This document shows, in pieces, positions 56,398 through 64,000 of a stretch of 64,000 bases of DNA. This stretch comes from Chaetomium olivaceum. Lineage: Eukaryota; Ascomycota; Sordariomycetes; Sordariales; Chaetomiaceae. Made by a program: the position numbers and the translations under genes. Location: assembly GCA_039881045.1 (NCBI GenBank), contig JAYWVB010000002.1, forward strand, positions 1,178,001 through 1,242,000, read 5' to 3'. Below the pieces are notes generated by a model. It worked only from the letters and a program-made list of their open reading frames with translations. It searched no databases and was not told the DNA's origin. The stretch's first letter is position 1. Each line of letters opens with the position of its first letter.

Positions 56398-59222
56398 ATG
56401 GACGCCACCGTCAAGTCTACCATGGAGGCTATCCTCGCGGCCGGCAAGAAGGCCTTCGACCCCACAAAACCCAAGAACACCGCGGCTATCAAGGAATGTG
56501 AAGAGCTGATCGAGAGGCAAGCCAGCACAATGCCTGATGTTACTCGGACCCAATATCTGACCCGTTTTTAGGACCAAGACTTTCACCGTTGTAGCGGCCC
56601 TCAACGGCCTGATCAAGCCAGGCGCGTCCCCACCATGGCTGCTCAGCCCGCTGCTCCAGAAGCTGGCGCGAGTACCAGCCGATCGTCCAGACGGCGTTCG
56701 GGCCGTATTAGAATTCGTCGTTTCGGTCCACCCTTCGAGTACGGTAAATGTGTCCGAGGCCGCAGTCCCGCAGGCGAAGGGAGCCAACATCACCCAGGAG
56801 GCCCTCAGTCTTGCAGTCGGCGTCATAGCTCGCCCACCAAAGTCGATGACCCCCAAGGCGTGGTACGCGGCCATCGCGCCCCAGTTGTTGGTGATGCTTG
56901 ACGGAAATGAAGGGCCGGACTTGGTCAGGGCTGCCGCATACATTATCGGCTACGGCATTTTGGGGAAAGAGGATTCGGGAGCCCCTGGTATGGATGCCTC
57001 GCCCATTCTCATCTACCTATTCTACCTACAATTTGAACTGACGAGTTGTTTAGGGACCAGCGGCTTCAAGTCTTTTGCAGAGCCCATGCTACACACCATC
57101 AGACCCCCTCCTCGGCCCCCCCACGACTCCGATAGCGACGATACCGTCATCGACCTGACTACGGACAAGACCATTGTCTCGTATGATGACCTGGCCACTG
57201 CGCTTCATCGGTTGCATGCGCTGTTGACTGGACACCCTAATCCACGCCTTTGCCGGCGGCTACTTTTCCCTCTGGGTCTTCCACTTTGGGCCCTTGCAAC
57301 ATGGCCCACGCCGTCACCGCCTGTGGCAGCCAAGGTGTGCACAGTTGCGATGGAGCTGCTGAAAATTCGGACCAAGTTAATTGCGGACCCACGCGTTATC
57401 TTGTTGTTCGCCCATAACCTTGACTACATTGGTGGCCAGAACAAGAGGAACCCTGAGTGGATATTCAAATACACGAAGGACGGCTTGATTCAAATCGTAG
57501 ACGCAAAGTATCAACCGGCAGGGAACAGCGGCCCACCGGCGCCACGACTCACACTCGAGGACATGGACGACAAAATATCCAAGCTTCTGGACCTTGTCTC
57601 ATCAAGTCTTTCCGAAGAAAAGCTTTCCTTGGGCTTCCTCCAACTCTTCAAGAGATGGACCGAGTCCGCGCGGGGTTCGAAAGTTGACGGTATCACGGTC
57701 AAGGAGGAAACAGACAAAGAGGATATGTTTGCTCGGTTGGGCGAGACCAAGGTGCTCCAAAGCATGATGCAGAGGTACCCCGAGAAGCTTGCCACAGAGC
57801 CCAAGCATACTTTAGAGCTCGTCGGCCAGGTGCTGGCGCGCTCGGGAGATGGCTCAGACAATGACGACGAGGTCACCGGCCTAGCCCTAAGCCTTCTCAC
57901 CAGCGCCATCACCGCTTCCGGCTTCCAAAAGTCTCAGGTCGATACGGAGATTCTCAGCCTAATCGAGTCGTCCCTCGACAGGCTCTCCAAAAACGACACC
58001 GAAATTTCCAAGACTGCCTCTAACCTCCGTTTACTTCTCCAGTACCGCGATGAATTAGACCCAGCCGGCTCCACCATGACGGCGCCTACCGACCAGCAAG
58101 TTGAAGACCGCAAGACCTACAAGCTCGCCATCTCCTATATCGTCGACACCGAATCTCCACCCCCGGTGCGCGCCGAGGGCCTAAATCTCATATCCACGCT
58201 AATCACCGCCCGCTCCCCTATCCTCGACATCCCCGGCATCCTGGTCCTACTCTCCTCCCTTATCGCCGACGCCGACGAGTATGTTTACCTGCGCGTCATC
58301 AAGCTATACACACAACTATGCGACGTGCACCCCAAATCCGTAGTCCGCGAGCTCACCGACGGGCTTCTCGACCAGAGCGAAACCCGCCCGCTCGACGCTC
58401 GCCTGCGCTTCGGTGAGGCTCTGCTGCAAGTTATCCAACGGCTGGGAGACACTTTTACGGGCGAGCTCGCGCGCGACACGGGCACCGCACTGCTGGCCAC
58501 CGCGGGCCGTCGCGCGCACAGACCCAAGACGGAGGCGAGACAGGCACGCGCGGCGGAAGCGCGGGAGAAAAAGAACCGCGAGGCGGCGGATGCTTGGGAC
58601 GGGGAGGTGCCGGATATGGGGGATGATGAGGAGATGACAGCGGAAGAGAAGCTCCGGAATGAGGTTCTTGAGCGGATTGTGGGGGGCTGGGATAGCAAGA
58701 AGGGGGCCGAGGACGTTAGGGTGCGCGTCTCGGCGCTGTCGATCCTAGGCGCAGCCGTTGAGGTCAATGTTGCTGGGCTGGGCCGCGACCTGGTAACCGG
58801 CGCGGTGGATCTCTGCGTTGCCGTGCTGCAGCTTGAACGGGAGGTGGAGACAGGAATCTTGAGGCGAGCTGCTGTCATGTTTGTACACAGTTTCGTGAAG
58901 GCTTTGAATGAGGCGAGGGAGAAAGGGAAAGATCTCGGGTTTGGGTTTGGCAATCGGGCTCAGGAGGACGTGTTGCGGACGCTCAAGTATGTGGCCGAGA
59001 CGGATAATGACGGCTTGGTTGTGCAGCATGCGAAGGATGTGGTGGAGAGCCTGAGAGAACTGGAAGGTTGTGAGGGTGTTGTCGCTTGGGCCTGCTCAGG
59101 ATCAGGGGCTTGGTGGGCTCACGCTCACTAAGTTGGCTGGGTTGGAGGTTAACCCGGGGAGTGCGGATCCCGGTGAGGGTAGCTCCCGGCCGAAGAAGCC
59201 TCGGATTGAGGAGGTCGAGTAG
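56398..59222 (+). CDS. rtp1: RTP1/TANGO6-like RNA polymerase II assembly factor
   Basis: Exons 56398-56516, 56572-56987 and 57054-59222. Intron 1 (55 nt) is of the GC-AG type: AG before GCAAGC, ending TTTTTAG. Intron 2 is 66 nt. The long helical protein (about 900 residues) fits the HEAT-repeat RTP1 family, which in yeast helps assemble and import RNA polymerase II. The parts that led me there are LISTLITARSPILDIPGILV and YLRVIKLYTQLCDVHPKSVV. Then come a charged linker rich in Arg/Ala/Glu, DVRVRVSALSILGAAVEVNV, and the C-terminal RTP1_C2-like ILRRAAVMFVHSFVKAL with HAKDVVESLREL. After LREL the frame is wrong: the open frame stops near 59130, but the next frame continues naturally (VVRVLSLGPAQDQGLGGLT) to KPRIEEVE at 59222. 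One base too many at GG 59062-59063 explains this. The alternative is a truncated C-terminus. Confidence 0.8.
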
Positions 59223-59475
59223 GCAAGTTTACATTAGAGTAGATGGCTTAGTTACATCAAGTATCCTTTATAGGTTTGCTCCAAGGATCACTGTCTTAGA
59301 AGAGTGAGGGTTAGGGTATCTGGCTTGAACAAACAAGTCTTGGCAATCCGTTGATGTCCAGCGCGTAAAGTGCCCACCAGTTGAGACGCGACACTTTAAC
59401 AACCTCACCCCCACCCGCGACTTCCACCCCACGACCACGACAACAAAGGATAAATTTGTTTTTGAGGCGGCAGCC

Positions 59476-61585
59476 ATGGCGCCTCGGCGTGAGGTCCTCG
59501 ACTCTGAGGATGACGGTAGCGATTTTGGCGACGGACCTGAGACAGAGCCGATGTCTGGTGATGAAGAACGCTACAAAATCATTGGTGCATCACACAATAT
59601 CGATGATATCGATGCCGACGTTGACTCGACGGATCCGTCCTTTTTTCAACGTATCTACGACCAGCAGCACGCCACCACCGACGTGCAGGATGTTGTGATC
59701 CCGGACACAGCACCAGTCGAGCATGCTGACCCCACATGGACCAACATCTCATCAGCTCCACCTCCGGGCCAAAGACTACAGGCCAGGGACTACTCGTCGC
59801 TCACTCCCCTGACTGACCCGGTGCCTGGAAGTCGGAAGTCTAAGAGGGCCCGGGAAGTCCGTGACGCAGAGGTAATTGACCTAACGGATATCACGACACC
59901 AAGTAGGAAGGAGGGCCAGCGATGTGTGGGATGTCCCGGCCTCGGCTCCGTCACAAAAGTCCACCAGGACTTACGGGAAGCGCAAGGTTGCGCAGCTCAG
60001 TCTGGAGCAGGAAGTAGTGCCCAACAACACGCTGCCGGATACCCAGGACCCGTACGCCTTTCCCGATGCCACGCCACCCACCAGGACGAACAGGCACGGA
60101 ACGCCGTCCAGCCCAACCCAGCCGGCGCACGACGACTCCAGTCCTGTGATGCTCATCCCAACGGAGGTGCCGACCAGCTCGGATAGGCGGGCGCGAAGCA
60201 ACCGGAAGAAGAAGAAACCCAGCTTTGATGATGATGCGGAGTCCACCACCACCACCATGCCCAACACGGCTGTCCCGTCGTTGTATGTCACCCAGAGCAC
60301 CCTCACGGCGAGCCAGAAGGAACAGTATCAGCCTGTTTTCTTGTCTTCGGAGGAGGTGATGCCGCCGCCGCCGCCCGAGGCTTCTGAGATGTCGTCGTCT
60401 GCGTTTGCGTTTGCTGCGGGCCAGGGGTTGGATGCGGGGGAGATGGACATGTACAAGTCGAGCGCGACGACCGTTGCGTACCCGACCCCGAGTCGGGTGG
60501 CGTCGACGGTGGCGTATCCGACCCCGAGCAGGGTTGCGTCAACCGGGAGGCTGGAGGAGGTGGTTGAGGAGGTGGATCGGGATGCTGGTGTGGGGATGTC
60601 GCCTAGCTATGATGTTGGGTTCCAGGTTCGTTGCCGTGGAGTGGACAGAGATGGATGGGATGGCTGACCGTGCTTATAGCAATCCTCGCCCGATGTGCTC
60701 ACCGATATGGCCACCACAGCTAGCTCAAGGTCCAAGAGGAGCAGGGCGAAAGTAGTATCTCCTACGCAGCTGGATGAGTTCGATCTTGAGTCGCCCGCGC
60801 CAACACGCAGGACAAAGAAGAGAAAGGTGGTGCGAGAAGCCGAAGATGACTCTTGGGAACGGGACCCTCTGGGAGGCACTCAAGGGAATGACGACGCACC
60901 ACCGCAAAACGCACAAACTCGGGGCGAGACTGGAGATATCGGCCACAACGTAGCACAACCTGTGGCGGATATGGACATTCCGGCATTCTTGCCCCAAACT
61001 GAACCAATCGATATCGAAGCGATGGAGGTACCGGCAACAGCCCCAAAGCCCACGGCCAAAAACAAAAGGGGACGAAAGAAGAAGAGCGCCAAAACCCAAG
61101 AACCCGCACCTGAGCCCGACGAACCGATACAAATAGCAGAAGTCGAACCAGAACCGGCCTCCGAACTCCCAGAGGCCACGGAGCCCCCAGCCACACGGAA
61201 ACGTGGCCGCCCACGCAAATCCGCGGTTACCAAACCCCAACCGGAGCCAGAGCCTGAAAATGAACCAGAGCAACAACCCTACGAAGAAGCCGAGCCCGAA
61301 GCCGAAACCAGCACGGCACTGCAACCGCTTTCCGAAGTGGACCGCAACTCCCATCCGAACCCAGAGGTAGCCGCAGCAGATATTGAGAGGGGGGATGTTG
61401 GCGATAGTAAAGAGAATGACCTAGCGGTAACAAAGGATACCGTGGCTAAAGACAAGCCAACGGAGAAGGAGAAGCAGGCCGTCAAGGACGTCAAGTCTGG
61501 CCCCCAGAAGGTGCAGTACCGTGTGGGGCTGAGCAAGAGGTCGCGGATTGCGCCGCTGCTGAAGTGTTTGAAGAAACCGGAGTGA
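59476..61585 (+). CDS. AT-hook DNA-binding protein, one frame change in exon 1
   Basis: Exon 1 is 59476-60625 and exon 2 is 60680-61585 (54-nt intron, GTTCGT donor, TATAG acceptor). The product of about 680 residues is mostly disordered and highly charged. The N-terminus is acidic (LDSEDDGSDFGDGPETEP). At least two AT-hook-like motifs lie in exon 2: KNKRGRKKKS and RKRGRPRKS, the second being the classical GRP core that binds the minor groove of A/T DNA. Long Glu/Pro repeats follow, then a conserved-looking basic end (YRVGLSKRSRIAPLLKCLKK). A 12-residue unit, VAYPTPSRVAST, occurs twice in tandem near 60473-60545. At AA 59908-59909 the sense shifts by one base; with one A less it reads SRRRASDVWDVPASAPS and continues. 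A nuclear chromatin or chromosome role is inferred. It follows RTP1 on the same strand with about 250 bp between. Confidence 0.75.
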
Positions 61586-61949
61586 AGCGCGGGATTAGAG
61601 GGTGGGCAGTATTCTGAAAGGTGGGAACTGAGGATGGTTGATGTGGTATGGCTAGGCTTGGGGCGGCGTCGATATTTGCTTGCGGATACCCATTTTGCTC
61701 GCTTCCTGTGAGGCAATTCTTTGCTGTTTTTGGGCGGCGCATCTCGGCGGTGCGTTGGTTACCATGGGATTAGAACGGTGCGGGTGGTCGCATGATGGCA
61801 GTTGTCAGTGGGAATATGATATATGGGAGGGGTTGATGACACAAGTGCTAATAATGCATAAAGTAGCAGGTGAAGGCTCACGGAGTACATCATTCTTCAT
61901 GTATGTAATGTGTACGCCGACATCCGGTATCTCAACGCTCATGCTCAGC
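61586..61949. other. Intergenic, convergent 3' ends
   Basis: 364 bp between the stops of the AT-hook gene (+) and the Nramp gene (-). Nothing but 3' flanks is seen. Confidence 0.55.
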
Positions 61950-63750
61950 TCACCCATCCGGCTCAGTTACCCCCAACCCCACCAACACCACCGTCGCCAC
62001 ATCCATCACCACCACCAACAACCACAACAACCACGCCACCGTCGCCGTAACCCAATGATTCTTCAAATCCACCATCCCCCCCTCCCCACCACCACCCTCC
62101 CCACCCCCATCCCCTTCCCCCTCAACAACAACCACCCGCATAAACCTCCTCCCCCCCGTATACCACACCACCGGCAGCGTCACGGGCACCAGCGCAATCG
62201 CCAACAGGTAATTACACGCCACCAGCGCCCTGCCCAACCCCTCCCGACCCACCGCGAGCGCTATCACCAGCGCGGGGATGATGGCCACGCACCGCGTCAC
62301 CAGCCGCCGCACAAAGGGCGACAGCCGGATGGCGAAGGCCCCCTCCATGACCACCTGCCCGGCCACGGTGGAGACGACCCCCGCGCTGATGCCGGAGAAG
62401 AGCAGCGAGACGGCGAAGAGCGTGGCGGCGGTCGGCGAGATCAGCGTGTGGAAGAGGGCGTGCAGCGTGTACAGGTCTTCGGAGGAGGAGGAGTCTGAGG
62501 AGGCATCTTGGTCTTCTTCTGATGGTTCTGATGATGAGGGGGGGTGGTAGAAGGCGGTGCCGGCGATGATGAGGAGGGCCGAGTTGACGAAGACGGCGAC
62601 GGTGAAGAGGGTCGCGCAGAGCTCGGCGATGGAGTAGCGGAGGCAGGCGCGGATGGCGGAGAGGGAGGGGCGGTAAGGGGGTGGTTGGGTGAGGGTGGAT
62701 GAGCTGGAGGTGGGGGATGCGGAGGCAGGGGTGGTTGTCGTGGTGTTGGCGGCGGCGGCAGCAGCGGTGGTGGTGGGAGGGTGGTGGTGGTGCTTTGCGT
62801 CAAAGTCGTACAGGCGCGACCGCGAGAGGGCAGTGCCGACGTACAGCGCGTGCGGCATGAGGGTGCCCCCCAGGATGGCGCACATCTCGTACAGGCCCGT
62901 GTCGACAAAGACCTCGCGCGAGGGGAGGAAGCCGCGGAAGACGGGTCCCGCGGGCGGCGAGACCATGGAGAGCGCCACGCAGAGCGTCACAAAGACGGCC
63001 GCGACGAGGAGCGCCACGAAAACCTCGAAGATGCGCACGCGGCGGAGCTCGCCCGTGGGCGTGTAGAAGAGCAGGATGAGCAGCGTGTCGACCACAGACA
63101 GGACGCATGCCGCCGGGAGTGGGAGCCCCGGGATGAGGATGTTGAGCGCGATGGATTGGCCGATGACCTGGCCGAGGTCCGTGGCGATGATGCTCGCCTC
63201 GGCGATTGCGTAGATGATGAGCTCGAGCCAGCGGGGGAGGTAGCGATGGTTCAGCTGGGCGAGGTCCATGCCGGTCACGGTGCCGAGTTTAATACACAGG
63301 GACTAGAGGTGTCAGCCAGTTAGCTTTTTGATGGGGTATTGCAAACGACCATACCTGGACGTAGATGGCAATGATGTTCGACACCAGCACCATGAACAGC
63401 AGCTTATACTGGAACGAGCTCCCAGAGGCAATGGCAGTCTGGTAATTATCTGGGTCAACATAGGCCACGCTGATGATGGCGCCCGGCCCGAGGAACTTGA
63501 AGAAGGTCCAGATCTTAGACCAGAACGAGTCCGACTCGGCTGTCGGTGGGGCACGGTGCTGATAGACAGGAGACCGGACACTGCTCTCGGTTCCAAGGAC
63601 AGCCCAGGATTTAAGCCTGGCCAGCCATGGCTTCTGGGCTGGCTCGCTGTGGATGGGCAGAAAGTCCACGTCGTGAAGGGTTTCCTTCTTGTCTGAGCCA
63701 AGATCGTGGGCCGGTGCCGGACTGGGGGTAATGTGGGCGCCGTCTCCCAT
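61950..63750 (-). CDS. Nramp-family divalent metal transporter
   Basis: Exons 63355-63750 and 61950-63302 (52-nt intron) give 582 residues with no frame problem. Nramp proteins move Mn, Fe and similar ions with protons. The membrane part begins near residue 77 (SKIWTFFKFLGPGAIISVAY). The first metal-site motif reads DPDN at 99-102 instead of the usual DPGN. The second is the normal MPH at 281-283 in GGTLMPHALYVGT. ASIIATDLGQVIGQSIALNI is the expected TM3 block. Between TM6 and TM7 there is a long loop with Ala, Thr and Ser runs, and another acidic Ser-rich loop before DLYTLHALFHTLISP. The end is hydrophobic with a Gly/Glu-rich insert. Localisation (plasma membrane, endosome or vacuole) cannot be told. 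The ATG at 63750 is the first in frame. Confidence 0.93.
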
Positions 63751-64000
63751 GGCTACACCATTGGCCGGTTACCAGCAGTACGTGATGCTAAACTTGGAAG
63801 GTAAAACACGATAAGGACGCCGAGTGACACTGCAGATTGGAGGTTTCGAAGAAGTGTCTTGAATTCCTAGGAATCACGGGCCCAAGGAGGTGCGGGGACG
63901 GCTCGGGAATCTTGTATATAAGGTGCCGTACCGGGCGCCGGGTAGCATGAGCTGCAACCTCAATCGGGACGCCGGCTGCAGGATGCCGCTCCATGAGCAA
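63751..64000. other. 5' flank of the Nramp gene
   Basis: Promoter and leader side of the Nramp gene up to the window end. No coding sequence is recognised. Confidence 0.5.

Overview
The window looks like chromosomal DNA of a filamentous ascomycete, most likely a Sordariomycete (Sordariales-like). The genes are eukaryotic. Coding DNA is GC-rich, GT-AG introns are short (about 50-190 nt), start contexts are purine or CC rich, and the recognisable proteins (Mir1, Tyw4/Ppm2, Mch1, SmF, PRMT5, Prp43, RTP1, Nramp, an RGS protein, a SUMO protease) are most like fungal versions. No CRISPR, rRNA, tRNA, virus or complete transposon was seen.

Layout. 0.2-1.25 kb: RGS-domain protein (-). 1.25-13.1 kb: a long stretch with no convincing gene, carrying G-runs, a long T tract, small tandem repeats, two copies of a heat-shock-element-like palindrome and a minisatellite. 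13.1-17.0 kb: Ulp1-type SUMO protease (-). 18.4-29.0 kb: an inverted pair of an unknown gene family (intact at 18.4 kb, broken at 28.0 kb) flanking a small candidate gene, the mitochondrial phosphate carrier (-) and the wybutosine enzyme Tyw4 (-). 30.1-34.1 kb: two major-facilitator transporters (+). 35.3-37.1 kb: degenerate histidine-acid-phosphatase-like membrane protein (-). 39.0-40.2 kb: single-pass surface protein (+). 41.2-47.5 kb: SmF (+), PRMT5 (-) and Prp43 (+). These three work in snRNP assembly and splicing: PRMT5 methylates Sm proteins in other eukaryotes, and Prp43 disassembles the spliceosome. 47.5-56.4 kb: mostly gene-free, with one small Cys-containing protein. 56.4-63.8 kb: RTP1-like HEAT protein (+), AT-hook protein (+), Nramp metal transporter (-).

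The main anomaly is technical or evolutionary. Several otherwise well-conserved genes (SUMO protease, PRMT5, RTP1, AT-hook protein, surface protein, phosphatase-like protein, small 50.6 kb gene) each carry one or more single-base frame changes, many at short homopolymers, while Prp43, Mir1, Tyw4, SmF, Mch1 and Nramp are clean. This suggests sequencing indels, but real decay is possible in the non-essential genes. All exon boundaries were placed by eye from splice consensus and frame continuity.
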